This document shows positions 12,773-25,081 of a stretch of 64,000 bases of DNA, piece after piece. Made by a program: the position numbers and the translations under genes. Below the pieces are notes generated by a model. It was not told the DNA's origin and did no database searches. It worked only from the letters and a program-made list of their open reading frames with translations. This stretch comes from Primulina eburnea. Lineage: Eukaryota; Streptophyta; Magnoliopsida; Lamiales; Gesneriaceae. Where the stretch lies: contig NW_027331249.1 of the NCBI RefSeq assembly GCF_022965805.1, positions 1 through 64,000 of the forward strand. Direction: 5' to 3'. Every line of letters starts with the position of its first letter. Position 1 is the first letter of the stretch.

Positions 12773-12909
12773 TACTCCCCTTCTTCAAAAAGATTTGTCC
12801 TCAAATCTTGTCTACCTGTACAAAAACAAAGCAAGTTGGTAATAACAAGGATGATATTATCAACATAGCTCACTAGGAATAAGATATAATTGACGCACGA
12901 CATATGAAT
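12773..12909 (-). other. Polypurine tract and 3' internal end of Element C
   Basis: On the minus strand AAGAAGGGGAGTA (12773-12785) abuts the LTR start TGATATGAATC. The reading frame across it gives DLRTNLFEEGEYDMNL, which I recognise from memory as resembling the pol C-terminus of some plant gypsy families, so it may be a remnant of a lost pol. The rest is the 3' end of the C internal region, cut at 12909 by copia G. Confidence 0.7.
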
Positions 12910-14323
12910 TGTTAGAGTAGATGCCCTGCAAGCCAACGGTTGGCTAGGGAATTTATTGACTCAAGTAAAATAAACAATCTTTATTTTAATATAATTTAAC
13001 TTCATATGGTCTTGCTATACTTTATCTATCTACCCATGCAATCAGCATAGATAAAGTCCTTGATTATGTTTTAATACAAATGAATCGTAATTCGATGTTG
13101 AAACTCAATGGTAAGCACTGCATATTCTAAATTCGTTCCTAGTCGATTCAGCCGCCTAAAACATGGATAAAGGTCGCTTGAGCTCGAGACTAGCATCTGT
13201 GATGTTGTGTACTGCGTTTCTTGGTAAGGGCAAGGAGATGTCCAAACATGCAGATGGGTAGTCATATGATGATTATACCGAACAACCCTCCCTCGGACTT
13301 TCCAAGTGGTTATCATTCATCGAGAGGATAAGTCCGTGGTTATGATTGTACACCATTAGTCCTTACGACCCGGGACAACACCGAGGCTCTATATGTTAGG
13401 GCTGTGCTTTGACTCATTTACCGGCTCCAGGAGAGTCATCAGGTGGCGAGATTGGGTACAGTTACGACACATAATGGAGCCAGTGCATTGTAGTCGGGGA
13501 TTCATCGTTCACCTACGGCTGTGGATATCCTATGTGATCTAATGAAATAATAGTGCATGGAATCTCTGGCCAGAGTACGAGGTGTACGTTGGAGAAGGAG
13601 TTCTCCAATAGTACACGCGATGCCACTATTATAATTATCACATAGTTTTCGAATTAATATGCAACCCTCGATGAACCAATGGTTGCAGATTCGATCGGGA
13701 TATATGAGATGAAGGGACCGTACTGTATGTTAATCATAATCGACTGGTTCTTGCAGGCACTATCAGTGATACCTAGGGGATCATGGGGCGATGCTGCTAG
13801 ATGCTCTTACCATGATCCGATGGGTGCAATCAGAAATGAGTTCTGACATTCTTGATCAAGGTGCTGATGAAAAGAATGGGACTAACTAGGGTAAGCCCGA
13901 ATAAAGGATTATGTCTTGAATCACAAAGAGTTGTGAACCCACGGCTAACTGTATCCCTGAACCATTGAGGGTCACACAAGCACTGGATCGTTTGTTCCCG
14001 TTGAGAGAATAAATTCAAGAAGTTGAATTTATATTATGATATAGTAAATTCAAGTAGTTGAATTTATGATAATTAAATTTTGAGAAAATAAATTCAAGGA
14101 GTTGAATTTATGAGATAGAAAATTCAAGAAATTGAATTTATGAATTTATAAAATTTGGAGAGAATAAATTCAAGGAGTTGAATTTATAAAATTTGAGAAT
14201 TTAATTTATTAAACTCAATAGTTGAGTTTATTAAATTTTGGAGGTGATAAATTCAAGGAGTTGAATTTATAATTTAAATATTAAATTCAAATGTTGAATT
14301 TTTAAGGGATTTAAATTAAATGT
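12910..14323 (+). repeat. 5' LTR of copia G, piece 1
   Basis: It matches 55408 to about 56822 of the 3' LTR. Differences by eye are dense in the first 640 bp (about 35) and sparser after that (about 17 in 760 bp). The stretch 14007-14305 carries eight AT-rich palindromes of the type ATAAATTCAAG-gAG-TTGAATTTAT. Confidence 0.92.
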
Positions 14324-14976
14324 TGTGGGGACCCGGACGCTAATCATGTTCTTAATCATCATTGGGGACTAATTAATCAATTATAAAAACAGGGTCTAAA
14401 ATTTTTCTAAATTACACAGCGGAAACGTAATGTAATTTAATCAAATTACATATTAAACATGAACATATAAATCTTGTGTTATCTACAAGAATTCAACTAG
14501 GTTCAACTACACATCAGTGCTGAATCCTATGTTGCTTCGAAGCCCGGATCTCCACGCTATCTAATCTTCTCTCATCCTCTTCTTGACCCTGATCCAGCCC
14601 CACCTGTTGTCATGCACACATACAAAACAAGACAACAGCCGGATAACTCTGGTGAGATATAAATATCCCAGTATAAACAATGTAAACATGCAGTCATATA
14701 AAAGCATATACGAAAGCATATAAGAATTATTCATAACATGTCCCAAATCAAAAACATAAATTCATATCAAACATTCAATAATCATGAATGGCATAAACAA
14801 TGTAAATCAACATGTCATATCAGACTCAACTCAACCGACGCATCGTCTCAGACTCGACTCAACTCTATCCTAGGTATCCCAATGTCTGAATATAGGTAAT
14901 TATAACGAATCTCAGTCGATAGGAATGAATCAATCCCTAAACGACATCGATATAATTCATATATCCAGTGTCTGGG

Positions 14977-15195
14977 CGAATCAGCCGCAGAATTGACGAA
15001 TCAGTCAAGAATTAGGCGAATCAGCCAATAACCAGACGAATCAGCCTGTAATTTAAGCGAATCAGCTTAAGTTTAGACGAATCAGTCAATCACCAGACGA
15101 ATCAGCCGGTGACTAGGCGAATCAGCCTATAATAATACGAATCAGTCAATAACCAGACGAATCAGCCGGTGACTAGGCGAATCAGCCTATGACTC
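14977..15195 (-). repeat. CGAATCAG minisatellite inside the solo LTR
   Basis: Eleven copies of CGAATCAG spaced about 20-22 bp apart, with variable spacers such as CCGGTGACTAGG. This block is not present in the 3' LTR of Element 1. I see no coding or CRISPR character. Confidence 0.85.
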
Positions 15196-15962
15196 AACGA
15201 CTCAGTAATCAATACATACAGTCAGTATCTAAGCAACTCAATCAATGACTAGTGAATCAGCAGTCATTACATGCAGTGGCTATAAATCAATAGACAACAA
15301 TCAATAAACGAAAGTATGTGATTTAGGGAGGCTCGAGTCAAACCTCACTCGAGTTGTGTAATCCCAACTCAACATTAATTTATACCTTTCTTTCTGATAC
15401 TCTGGCTCTGTCGAAGTCTCGAACCCTAAGCCTGTCAATACTCAGTCTGACAATAACAATATCGAGGGTACGGTATCAATACACCATTCAATCAATACTG
15501 GATATAATCAGAATTCAATCAAATTATGTTTCAATTTCATAGCAGTATAATCTCAATATATCTAGCCATATCATATCAGTCAGATATCGATTCTAACACC
15601 TCATAATCGATGATAATTACATTCTGATATCAAGTCGACTCCAAAACTATTCCGAAAATCATAACAATTACATAATCAGTCCGTTTCTTAATCTGACTTC
15701 GATTCTATGATGTCTAATATGTCAAGAACAACATATATGAGTTCCATTCAATTCTGACAATATCATAATTTCAAAGCATGTCAAAACGTAGTAAAACTTA
15801 CGTCCAGTTATAGCCTACGTCGATAGGAACTCAGTACTGAAGTCGGATTCAAAATCTGACGGACGGATTTCTCACAAAAGGCGTAAGGATTTTCAACCCT
15901 ATTTCAGAAACCTTTTTCTCGATTTCCTTTCGTTTCCTTCTTATGAATTCTGAAAGAATTCA

Positions 15963-16013
<51 letters not shown>

Positions 16014-16230
16014 GTACATGCAATAAGGCAAATGGCACATCCTTCACGCGACACGCATCGCGCTCGGGCGTTAAAAATCTGCCGCCCGGGCGCGGAGCGC
16101 TCTGCCTCCCTGCACTACCCGATGGCGCTCGGGCGGTCAAAAACTACCGCCCGGGCGCCAAGCTTTCTGCCCGAAACATCTTTGATTTAACATTGGCGCT
16201 CGAGCGGTCAAGAGCCACCGCTCGGGCGCC
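15963..16230 (-). promoter_or_regulatory. U3 hairpin cluster and (AT)n promoter region of the solo LTR
   Basis: On the minus strand, GC-rich near-palindromes (GGCGCCCGAGCGG type, 16057-16230) precede an AT dinucleotide run of about 45 bp (15963-16010). This is the same arrangement as in the Element 1 LTR. Confidence 0.6.
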
Positions 16231-16388
16231 AGACATTCTGCCCGAAAATCACATAACTCATATGTGTCAACCATTTTGGTCCCGGAGTGGTCCAAATATA
16301 CTCACATACGTTCATCATCAATAAATCATCTCAGATTACGTTAATCATTTCAGATTACGTTAATCAAATTCTTGGGCATTACAAATGT

Positions 16389-16559
16389 AATGGGTATATG
16401 TATAATGGGCTTGTAGGAGTACAAGACCAACATACATATTATTAAAGTTCTTAATTGGACTTTAAAAGATTAATTAATTAATTCATCAAACTAGTTGGAC
16501 TAGAATAATTAATTGATTAAGCCCAATAAGTATTTAATTTAATTGATGGGCCCTAAGCT

Positions 16560-16590
<31 letters not shown>

Positions 16591-17143
16591 TAGGCTTAGG
16601 GTTACATAAAATTGATTCACATTTTTTGGAAAACCCTAGCCTCCATCCTTGTGATCTTCGAAAATCACAACTTTATTCATACAAATATTTAGTTTACTTA
16701 ATTAATGAGATTAATTAAGTAAATCATGATTAAAAAAATAAAAAGGATTTCTTTATTCCACTTTGAATATGATTTTCGAGACATTCTCTCCAAGATTTTA
16801 GAAAAAGGTTTCGGACATTCCTAAAAGGTGCTCTCGAAATTTCTTCTCAAAACAAGAAAAATTCGGCTTATTGTGTTGAGTCAATTTCTTCTCCGTGTTC
16901 TCTCTCTACGCAAAATATCTTCTAATATTTCTAGTGCAATTTGGAAGAGGATCAAACAATTCAGTCGTGGACCTGATTAGACGAAACGAAAGGAGTCTCT
17001 TGAAGAAAGTTCGTAGGGATTAATCAAGAGCCAGATCTGTTATACCGGATCGGTTGGTGTCCAGTTATTAATTCACCAAAGGTATAACGATTCTAACACC
17101 CTATGAATGTTTTTTTTATTTAAATCATACGAGCGCCCAGAGC
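16389..17143 (+). repeat. 5' LTR of copia G, piece 2
   Basis: It continues the LTR after the solo LTR and matches about 56824-57535. The AT run at 16560-16591 is the probable TATA region. It ends in AGAGC (17139-17143), the left target duplication of Element B. Confidence 0.9.
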
Positions 17144-17708
17144 TGATACGAATCTTTGTACGAATAAATAGCAAACACGATTATAACGCAATCGCACCCT
17201 CTATTTAATTACGATAATAAGACTCGTATGTTTTCCCGATCTTTGAGACTAGTAATTGATAGGTGTGATAATCGCCTCTAGATCACGCGGTCTAGCAACA
17301 ATTGATCAACAATGGAAACAATCTCGTTCAAGAGAACCTCCAAAGAACCCGTCCTTGGCAACCCTCGTGATGTTCGATTGACAAACGCCACAAAAGATAA
17401 ATCTTTTGATAAGTTTGATTTTGAAACACCGAAGTGTATAAAAGCTTTCGCTTTCGGTTGAGAGAAAATCTCGCAATTTGATATCAAATCAATAATGAAC
17501 AAAAGTTAAAAGTTTACATGGTATTCTAGCTTATATATAGGTAACAAAACCCTAAATATAAAAGATTGCACATTTAAAGATATAAAATCTACTTGCCAAA
17601 ATAATTAAAACTCTAACCAAAATAATTAAAACTCTAATTTAAGAAAAATATTCTCTCCAATTCGTAAAGGACACGGACCCCGTGTAGGCCTCCGGGTGAG
17701 GGTCCGTG
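17144..17708 (-). repeat. 3' LTR of Element B, piece 1
   Basis: It matches the intact LTR at 26327-27050, with few differences by eye. The TATA-like TATATATAAG (minus sense) lies near 17530. It ends in CCGTG (17704-17708), the left target duplication of gypsy H. Together with 24851-25081 the LTR is about 796 bp, some 72 bp longer than its partner because of an extra repeat containing GGACACGGACCCCGTGT. Confidence 0.9.
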
Positions 17709-18950
17709 TGTAGTATCACGATGCCTAATTTGAGTTAATTATTGGATTAATTATATTTCGGTGGGATCAGAAGGACCGAACCGGGTTCGGATCGTCTGAA
17801 GAGGGTTCGGATCGTCCGATCAGGGTTCGGATCCTCCGAAGACAGGTGGCTGGACACGTGGAAGACATGCAAGGTTCGGATCGTCCGATCAGGGTTCGGA
17901 TCGTCCGAAGACAGGTGGCTGGACACGTGGAAGACATGCAGGGTTCGGATCGTCCGAACAGAGTTCGGATCGTCCGAAGTGTGCCGGATCGGATCTTCCA
18001 TAGTGGATCGGATCTACCGATCGTTGTCTATAAATAGAGGCGCGAGGCTTCACTTTTTACTCGCCAATTCCGAGTGTTCCAGAGCGTTTTAGTCGTTTCT
18101 GATGGGTTTCTAGTCTTTTCCCGAGGTTTAGGCACTAGCGGGGAGCTACTGGTTTTGTAGCGGAGCTGTGCTCTAGTTGGGAGCTAGCGGCATCAGTGGG
18201 CTGACTACGGACGCAGGCTTGATTCTAGGGCTGATTTCTAGGATCTACTGGTTTGAGGTACGAAAGTACTATCCGAGATAGCAGGATTGAGTATGCTTTA
18301 CTATGTGTTGCATGTTTATATGTTGCATTATTATCTGTCATATGATGCATGGTTTATTATGCGGCATTTGCATAATCATGTTGAGCCTGATTATCTTTGA
18401 GATAGCCTGTTGAGAGGGTGCTCAGCCCTCGTTTATTGTGGATGGTTGGACCCCGTTGGCCGACGGTGGTCAGGTCACCGGTATATCCACAGGTTTATTT
18501 CGGTATGGGAGCCACCTCCTGGTGCGACGGCGTAGAGTGCTACATTCCTTGACGTCATTTACCTGAGCAGTATTTCGTTATACCCAGATCCTGGTATCCA
18601 GTACATTTTGCATACATGCATGTCATAGTCTTGTATACTCATGCTTTCGGTGCTGAGCGTTTTATGCTCACGTCCTCGGTTTATCTCTGTTTTGGACACC
18701 CTATTCGATGGGGCAGGTCTCAGGTTGGACGGTCCAGGAGGGAGCGGACAGGGAGCTGGCAGAGGTTGATCTGTAGTTGTTGGTATTTGTTCTTGGAATT
18801 TAGTTCGATCTGGTTGTTTAAGTATTTTGTACTTACAGATTCGATTGGGTTGTATTACTGTTTTTCCGCTGTTTACCTGATTCAGTTTTAAATGTTAATT
18901 TTGCATGCTTAAGTTCTGATTAGTAGGTGATTCTGGAACGGGTCACTACA
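17709..18950 (+). repeat. 5' LTR of gypsy H
   Basis: It starts TGTAGTATCACG and ends GGGTCACTACA. U3 contains multiple GGTTCGGATCGTCCGA units (17786-18006), including a tandem duplication of about 67 bp that carries GGACACGTGGAAGACATGCA. Confidence 0.95.
17786..18036 (+). promoter_or_regulatory. U3 TCGGATCGTCCGA palindromes and TATAAATA box of gypsy H
   Basis: About nine GGTTCGGATC-type half or full palindromes precede TATAAATA at 18029-18036. The 3' LTR repeats this with TATAAATA at 23924-23931. The TATA assignment rests on sequence and position; function of the palindromes is inferred. Confidence 0.65.
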
Positions 18951-18954
18951 TTTA

Positions 18955-18966
18955 TGGTATCAGAGC
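18955..18966 (+). other. Primer binding site, gypsy H
   Basis: TGGTATCAGAGC four bases after the LTR end; initiator-Met tRNA type. Confidence 0.93.
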
Positions 18967-19036
18967 ATGCATTAAGATTTTGGGATTTAGAACTGTTCTT
19001 TTGGGTTTAATCTCTGGTAACTTTTGTAGCTAAGAG

Positions 19037-22000
19037 ATGTCTGGTTTTGACGACGATGCTAGTAGTCATGGCAGCATTGGACGCTGGGGAGACCGCAACG
19101 ATCGGGAGCGTCGTCGAGAGCATCGAGAACGTCGTCAACACCGTCGTGATGAGCCTCGGAGTTTTAGTATGCATCGGTTCTTGCAGATGGGGCCTAAACC
19201 TCTTTCGGGCCGTGAGACTCCGGATGTTGCGGAGAACTGGCTCGAGAGGATGGAGAGCTGCTTCAAGACTTTTCAGTGCTCGGCGGAGCAGCAGATTGAT
19301 ACCCTTGATTTCTTGCTGGAGGGTGGTGCGCGTAAGTGGTGGAGGTCTACCTCTGCACCGATAGTTCAGAGACAGGGTCGAGTTCTTTGGGCCGATTTCC
19401 GAGCCGCTTTCATGCTGCTTTACTTTCCGCCAGCTCTTCTGCAGACCAAGGCGATTGAGTTAATCAATCTGAAGCAGGGAAGTTTGTCTGTTGATGAGTA
19501 TCAGCAGAAGTTCTTTGAGTTGCTTCCGTATGTTCCACATGTCAGTGACAATGCTAGTGCCAAGTATAACCATTTTCTTCAGGGCCTCAATCAGGAGATT
19601 TATGATCGGGTTGTTGTCTGCGATGATCCGACATCGTATGAGGGCCTTGTGAATCGTTGTCGCCAGGCTGAGGGCAGTTTGCTGAGAGGTCGAGCCATGC
19701 AGTCTGCTCGTCCTACTAGTTCTTTGGGTCCCCGCGCCCAAGCATTCAAGAAAGCTGGATCTACTTCTTCTTCCTCTGGATCTGGAGGAGTTCACCATTT
19801 TGGGAAGAAGAAGGGCCCGTGTCAGCATTGCGGGAAGGATCATCCGACGGAACGTTGTCGCAGGGTTGCGGGTGCTTGTTACAAGTGCGGTGAGTTGGGC
19901 CACATGAAGAGAGATTGTCCACAGACGGGCGGAGGATCAGGATCTGGTTCTCAGGCTTCAGTTCATCAGAGGCCACAGCAGGGACAGTCTACTCAGGGTT
20001 CTAACCTCCGACCGCGTACTCAAGGGCAGGTCTTTGCTCTTAACCAGGATCAGGCTGCTGAGGAGAACGAGAGAGTTATCGCAGGTGCTTTTTTATTATG
20101 TGGATTACCTGCTTACGTTCTCATTGATACTGGTGCATCACATTCATTCATATCTGCGAGATTTGCTAAGCGTCATGCATTACCCTTCACTTCTTTGGGC
20201 GTTGTGGTATCTGTTTCCACACCGATGGGTCATTCGGTGTTAGCTAAACGTCTAGTTTTGGGTTGTCCTCTAGAGTTTGAGGGTAATGTTTTAACTGCTA
20301 ATTTGATGATTCTTGCGATGGAGGATTTTGATTGCATTCTGGGAATAGATGTGTTGACTGTGTTTAGAGCTACTGTGGACTGTTATCAGAAGTTTGTGCA
20401 GTTTCGTCCAGTTGAGGGCGACAGTTGGTTTTTCTATGGAGCGGGAGCGCGACCCCCTATGCCCGTGGTTTCTGCTCTGAAAGCCTGTCGTGCTTTAGAG
20501 TCGGGCGGGGAAGGCTACCTTATCTATGCTATTGATTCGTCCGCAGATAGTGTCGGTATCAGTGACATTCCAGTGGTTTGCGATTTTCCGGATGTTTTTC
20601 CCGAGGAGATTCCTGGTTTTCCTCCCGTTCGGGAAGTGGATTTCGGCATTGATTTAGTGCCAGGCACGGCACCAATCTCTAGAGCTCCTTATCGTTTAGC
20701 TCCATCGGAGATGCAAGAATTGAAACAGCAGTTGCAGGATCTTCTTGACAAGGGGTATATTCGACCCAGTGTGTCCCCGTGGGGAGCACCAGTTCTTTTT
20801 GTCAAAAAGAAGGATGGTTCTATGCGGCTCTGCATAGATTATCGGCAGTTGAATCGTGCTACGATAAAGAATAAGTATCCGTTGCCACGGATTGATGATT
20901 TATTTGATCAACTGCAAGGTACCTCTGTGTATTCCAAGATTGATTTAAGGTCTGGTTATCATCAGCTTCGAGTTCATCAGGGAGATATATCGAAGACTGC
21001 ATTCAGGACCCGGTATGGGCATTATGAGTTTCTGGTTATGCCTTTTGGGGTGACGAATGCACCAGCAGTTTTTATGGATCTGATGAATCGGGTTTTTCGG
21101 GAATTCTTGGATAAGTTTGTTATGGTTTTTATAGATGATATCTTAATCTATTCGCATGATCAGCAAGAACACGCACAACCCTTAAGGATTATTTTACAGA
21201 CACTTCGCGAGAATCAGCTTTATGCGAAGTTGAGTAAATGTGAGTTTTGGATTGACAGGGTTGTATTCCTTGGTCATGTCATTTCTAGCAAGGGAGTTTC
21301 AGTTGACCCGAGCAAGGTGGAAGCGGTATTGAACTGGTCGCGTCCGACGACAGTAGCCGAGATCCGCAGTTTTCTGGGATTGGCTGGGTATTATCGCCGT
21401 TTCATTGTCAACTTCTCTCAGATTGCTAAGCCACTCACTCAGCTCACTCGGAAAGATGTTTCATTTGAGTGGACATCAGAGTGCGAAGAGAGTTTCTTGG
21501 AACTTCGCAGACGTTTGACATCTGCGCCTGTTCTGGCTTTACCGTCTGGATCTGGTGGTTTCAGTGTTTACACCGATGCCTCTTTACAGGGACTAGGGTG
21601 TGTTCTGATGCAGAATGACCATGTGATTGCTTATGCGTCGAGACAGTTGAAGTCTCATGAGGAAAACTATCCTGTTCATGATCTGGAATTAGCAGCGATC
21701 GTTTTTGCTTTGAAAATCTGGTGCCATTATCTGTATGGTGAGCGATTTGAGATTTTCACTGATCATAAGAGTTTGAAGTATCTGTTCACTCAGGCTGAGT
21801 TTAACATGCGTCAGCGTCGTTGGATGGATCTACTCAAGGATTACGATTGTGAGATCAAGTATCATCCAGGATCTGCGAATCTCACGGCCGATGCTCTTAG
21901 TCGCAAGGTGAGATTGTCTGCTCTTCAGACTTGTGTTGTATCTGGGATTATTCAGGATTTCTGTTCGATGGGATTCAATTGTAAGCATCGGAAGGGAACA

Positions 22001-23464
22001 GAGAGTATCCGTATAGCTACTATTTTGTCCGAGCCAGTTTTGTATTCTCGGATTAGAGATGCTCAGATGTCTGATTCTAAGGTTCAGAAATTAGCTCGGT
22101 TGGCTGATGGAGATAATACTTCTGGATTCCACTATCAGTCCGAGGGTCTTTTGTGCTTATCTGGTCGCGTTGTTGTACCGGAAGATGACACTTTGAGGGA
22201 GGAGATTTTGTCCCAGGCTCATCGTAGCAAGTTGAGTGTTCATCCGGGGAGCAACAAGATGTATAAGGATTTGAGGACTCGATTTTGGTGGAAAGGTATG
22301 AAACGTAATGTTTATCAGTATGTCTCCAAGTGCCTAGTCTGTCAGCAGGTGAAGGCTGAGTATCGACGACCTGAAGGTTTGTTGCAGAATCTTCCTATTC
22401 CGGAGTGGAAGTGGGAGCATATCACGATGGACTTCGTGACTCACTTGCCTATGTCTGTGGGGAATAGAGATGCTATCTGGGTGGTAGTGGATCGGCTTAC
22501 TAAGTCTGCCCATTTTCTTCCGTATAACAGAGATTTTACTTTCGATCGGATTGCACGGTTGTACATTCAGGAGATTGTACGGTTTCATGGTGTGCCCGTG
22601 AGTATCGTTAGTGACAGAGATCCTCGATTTACATCTAGATTTTGGGGCAGCTTTCAGGAAGCTTTGGGCACTACCTTGAGTTTGAGTACTGCATATCACC
22701 CAGAGACTGACGGTCAGTCAGAGAGGACTATTCGTACTCTTGAGGATATGTTGAGATCTTGTGTGATGGATTTCGGGCCAGCTTGGCAGGATCATCTGCC
22801 ACTGATAGAGTTTGCATACAACAACAGTTTTCATAGGAGTATTGGTATGTCTCCGTTTGAAGCATTGTATGGTCGACGTTGTCGTACTCCTCTGTTCTGG
22901 GAGGAATTCGGAGAAAGACAGGTCGAGGGTCCAGAATTGATTCAGCAGGCCATGGACAAAGTTCTTGTGATCAAACAGCGGATTAAGACTGCTCAGGATC
23001 GACAAGCGAGTTATGCGAACACCAAGCGCAGACCTCTTCATTTTGATGCAGGCGAGAAAGTGTTTCTCAAGGTATCACCTTTTCGGAGGATTCTGAGATT
23101 TGGACTCAAGGGTAAGCTATCTCCGAGATTCATTGGTCCTTTTGAGATCTTAGAATGTGTGGGAGATTTGGCCTACAGATTAGCTTTGCCACCGTATCTG
23201 TCTAGTGTTCACGATGTGTTTCATGTGTCCTTGTTAAGACGATACGTAGCGGATGAGTCTCATGTTTTGCATCCGACAGAAGTTCAGCTGAATCCGGATT
23301 TGTCTTTTGTAGAAAGACCGGTTTCGATCTTAGACCGGAAGGATAAGGTACTGCGGAATAAGACTATTCCTCTTGTCTTAGTGCAGTGGCAGCGCCGAGG
23401 TACTGAAGAAGCTACTTGGGAACTAGAGAGTCGCATGCGGTCAGAGCATCCAGAGTTGTTCTAG
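19037..23464 (+). CDS. gag-pol: gag-pol polyprotein of gypsy H, intact, 1475 aa
   Basis: One open frame encodes the whole replication machinery. The start is the first ATG after the short leader. Domains by residue: retrotransposon gag about 55-210; two knuckle-like motifs, [13 protein letters not shown] about 263-275 and [14 protein letters not shown] at 281; protease with catalytic Asp in [11 protein letters not shown] at 364; RT with FIDDILIYS at about 699-707; RNase H starting near [11 protein letters not shown] (Asp 847); integrase HHCC finger ending near Cys 1099; catalytic Asp 1152, Asp 1193 and Glu 1229 (35 residues between the last two); chromodomain-like tail about 1410-1475 ending [13 protein letters not shown]. 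All catalytic residues I can check are present. Products act in cytoplasmic particles, then the nucleus. The chromodomain may steer insertion to heterochromatin, a known family property not shown here. Confidence 0.96.
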   Translation: MSGFDDDASSHGSIGRWGDRNDRERRREHRERRQHRRDEPRSFSMHRFLQMGPKPLSGRETPDVAENWLERMESCFKTFQCSAEQQIDTLDFLLEGGARKWWRSTSAPIVQRQGRVLWADFRAAFMLLYFPPALLQTKAIELINLKQGSLSVDEYQQKFFELLPYVPHVSDNASAKYNHFLQGLNQEIYDRVVVCDDPTSYEGLVNRCRQAEGSLLRGRAMQSARPTSSLGPRAQAFKKAGSTSSSSGSGGVHHFGKKKGPCQHCGKDHPTERCRRVAGACYKCGELGHMKRDCPQTGGGSGSGSQASVHQRPQQGQSTQGSNLRPRTQGQVFALNQDQAAEENERVIAGAFLLCGLPAYVLIDTGASHSFISARFAKRHALPFTSLGVVVSVSTPMGHSVLAKRLVLGCPLEFEGNVLTANLMILAMEDFDCILGIDVLTVFRATVDCYQKFVQFRPVEGDSWFFYGAGARPPMPVVSALKACRALESGGEGYLIYAIDSSADSVGISDIPVVCDFPDVFPEEIPGFPPVREVDFGIDLVPGTAPISRAPYRLAPSEMQELKQQLQDLLDKGYIRPSVSPWGAPVLFVKKKDGSMRLCIDYRQLNRATIKNKYPLPRIDDLFDQLQGTSVYSKIDLRSGYHQLRVHQGDISKTAFRTRYGHYEFLVMPFGVTNAPAVFMDLMNRVFREFLDKFVMVFIDDILIYSHDQQEHAQPLRIILQTLRENQLYAKLSKCEFWIDRVVFLGHVISSKGVSVDPSKVEAVLNWSRPTTVAEIRSFLGLAGYYRRFIVNFSQIAKPLTQLTRKDVSFEWTSECEESFLELRRRLTSAPVLALPSGSGGFSVYTDASLQGLGCVLMQNDHVIAYASRQLKSHEENYPVHDLELAAIVFALKIWCHYLYGERFEIFTDHKSLKYLFTQAEFNMRQRRWMDLLKDYDCEIKYHPGSANLTADALSRKVRLSALQTCVVSGIIQDFCSMGFNCKHRKGTESIRIATILSEPVLYSRIRDAQMSDSKVQKLARLADGDNTSGFHYQSEGLLCLSGRVVVPEDDTLREEILSQAHRSKLSVHPGSNKMYKDLRTRFWWKGMKRNVYQYVSKCLVCQQVKAEYRRPEGLLQNLPIPEWKWEHITMDFVTHLPMSVGNRDAIWVVVDRLTKSAHFLPYNRDFTFDRIARLYIQEIVRFHGVPVSIVSDRDPRFTSRFWGSFQEALGTTLSLSTAYHPETDGQSERTIRTLEDMLRSCVMDFGPAWQDHLPLIEFAYNNSFHRSIGMSPFEALYGRRCRTPLFWEEFGERQVEGPELIQQAMDKVLVIKQRIKTAQDRQASYANTKRRPLHFDAGEKVFLKVSPFRRILRFGLKGKLSPRFIGPFEILECVGDLAYRLALPPYLSSVHDVFHVSLLRRYVADESHVLHPTEVQLNPDLSFVERPVSILDRKDKVLRNKTIPLVLVQWQRRGTEEATWELESRMRSEHPELF

Positions 23465-23590
23465 TTGTAGTATTTTCAGTTATGATTGTAATTTCAGTTG
23501 TGCTTTCAGTTGTAATTCATTCTTAAGTTGAATGTATTGTTGTTCAGAATTGTCATTCTTCAGACTCGATTTCGCAGACGAAATCCTTTT

Positions 23591-23603
23591 TAGAGGGGGA
23601 GAA
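23591..23603 (+). other. Polypurine tract, gypsy H
   Basis: TAGAGGGGGAGAA directly before the LTR start TGTAGTATCC. Confidence 0.9.
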
Positions 23604-24845
23604 TGTAGTATCCCGATGCCTAATTTGAGTTAATTATTGGATTAATTATATTTCGGTGGGATTAGAAGGACCGAACCGGGTTCGGATCGTCTGAAGAGGG
23701 TTCGGATCGTCCGATCAGGGTTCGGATCCTCCGAAGACAGGTGGCTGGACACGTGGAAGACATGCAAGGTTCGGATCGTCCGATCAGGGTTCGGATCGTC
23801 CGAAGACAGGTGGCTGGACACGTGGAAGACATGCAGGGTTCGGATCGTCCGAACAGAGTTCGGATCGTCCGAAGTGTGCCGGATCGGATCTTCCGAAGTG
23901 GATCGGATCTACCGATCGTTGTCTATAAATAGAGGCGCGAGGCTTCACTTTTTACTCGCCAATTCCGAGTGTTCCAGAGCGTTTTAGTCGTTTCTGATGG
24001 GTTTCTAGTCTTTTCCCGAGGTTTAGGCACTAGCGGGGAGCTACTAGTTTTGTAGCGGAGCTGTGCTCTAGTTGGGAGCTAGCGGCATCAGTGGGCTGAC
24101 TACGGACGCAGGCTTGATTCTAGGGCTGATTTCTAGGATCTACTGGTTTGAGGTACGAAAGTACTATCCGAGATAACAGGATTGAGTATGCTTTACTATG
24201 TGTTGCATGTTTATATGTTGCATTATTATCTGTCATATGATGCATGGTTTATTATGCGGCATTTGCATAATCATGTTGAGCCTGATTATCTTTGAGATAG
24301 CCTATTGAGAGGGTGCTCAGCCCTCGTTTATTGTGGATGGTTGGACCCCGTTGGCCGACGGTGGTCAGGTCACCGGTATATCCACAGGTTTATTTCGGTA
24401 TGGGAGCCACCTCCTGGTGCGACGGCGCAGAGTGCTACATACCTTGACGTCATTTACCTGAGCAGTATTTCGTTATACCCAGATCCTGGTATCCAGTACA
24501 TTTTGCATACATGCATGTCATAGTCTTGTATACTCATGCTTTCGGTGCTGAGCGTTTTATGCTCACGTCCTCGGTTTATCTCTGTTTTGGACACCCTATT
24601 CGATGGGGCAGGTCTCAGGTTGGACGGTCCAGGAGGGAGCGGACAGGGAGCTGGCAGAGGTTGATCTGTAGTTGTTGGTATTTGTTCTTGGAATTTAGTT
24701 CGATCTGGTTGTTTAAGTATTTTGTACTTACAGATTCGATTGGGTTGTATTACTGTTTTTCCGCTGTTTACCTGATTCAGTTTTAAATGTTAATTTTGCA
24801 TGCTTAAGTTCTGATTAGTAGGTGATTCTGGAACGGGTCACTACA
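23604..24845 (+). repeat. 3' LTR of gypsy H
   Basis: It is the same length as the 5' LTR, with about nine substitutions by eye (for example CATAG against CGAAG before the TATA box). Short frames inside both LTRs are LTR sequence, not genes. Confidence 0.95.
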
Positions 24846-25081
24846 CCGTGTAGGCTCTGTAAATCTCAATCTCGAATGTATGAGACACGGACCCCGTGTA
24901 CAGGTCCGTGTACACGTCCGTGTAGCCTCGGTCAGCTTCTACTTGATTGTGATGCAACCCGAACCCTTCGAGCCTTGTTTCCAAGCTTTCATTGGTTGGA
25001 TAAAGGGCAACATTCAACATCTTCAAGCGTCCTCTCGGGATTGGTTCTTGGAACGCATAGTGGCTGGCTAGATTCACATCA
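24846..25081 (-). repeat. 3' LTR of Element B, piece 2
   Basis: It resumes after gypsy H with the duplicated CCGTG and ends GATTCACATCA. It holds the palindrome-rich block with ACACGGACCCCGTGT. It matches the last part of the intact LTR at about 26850-27050, with two doubled changes near 24915 and 25027. Confidence 0.9.

Larger units (their letters stand above)
14324..16383 (-). mobile_element. Solo LTR of a gypsy element related to Element 1 (2060 bp)
   Basis: On the minus strand it begins TGTAATGCCC and ends GTCCGGGTCCCCACA, as does the Element 1 LTR. There is no internal region. The duplication AATGT flanks it at 14319-14323 and 16384-16388. The 3' LTR of copia G has the uninterrupted sequence at the matching place (about 56818-56830), an internal control for the insertion. 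It arose by recombination between the two LTRs of a full element. It differs from the Element 1 LTR by a CGAATCAG minisatellite and divergent U3, so it is a sister subfamily. Confidence 0.95.
17709..24845 (+). mobile_element. Gypsy H: intact chromovirus-like Ty3/gypsy retrotransposon
   Basis: It has two 1242-bp LTRs (17709-18950, 23604-24845), duplication CCGTG on both sides (17704-17708, 24846-24850), primer site, one uninterrupted gag-pol ORF and a polypurine tract. The LTRs differ at about nine positions by eye, so insertion was recent. All parts needed for autonomous movement are visible. The chromodomain-like end suggests the Tekay/Del clade. Confidence 0.96.

Noticed and set aside
12319..12936. 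205-codon minus-strand frame
   Set aside because: It joins the copia G LTR, the Element C internal end and the C LTR; only the short DLRTNLFEEGEYDMNL stretch looks like former coding sequence.
14977..15195. Regularly spaced 8-bp repeats resembling a CRISPR array
   Set aside because: Repeats are too short, spacers are similar to each other, and the setting is a plant retrotransposon LTR.
15962..16324. Frame with a Tyr-Ile dipeptide run
   Set aside because: It is a translation of the AT dinucleotide repeat and U3 hairpins in the solo LTR.
17278..17502. 74-codon minus-strand frame repeated at 26461-26685
   Set aside because: LTR sequence of Element B.
18616..18891. 91-codon frame repeated exactly at 24511-24786
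   Set aside because: LTR sequence of gypsy H.
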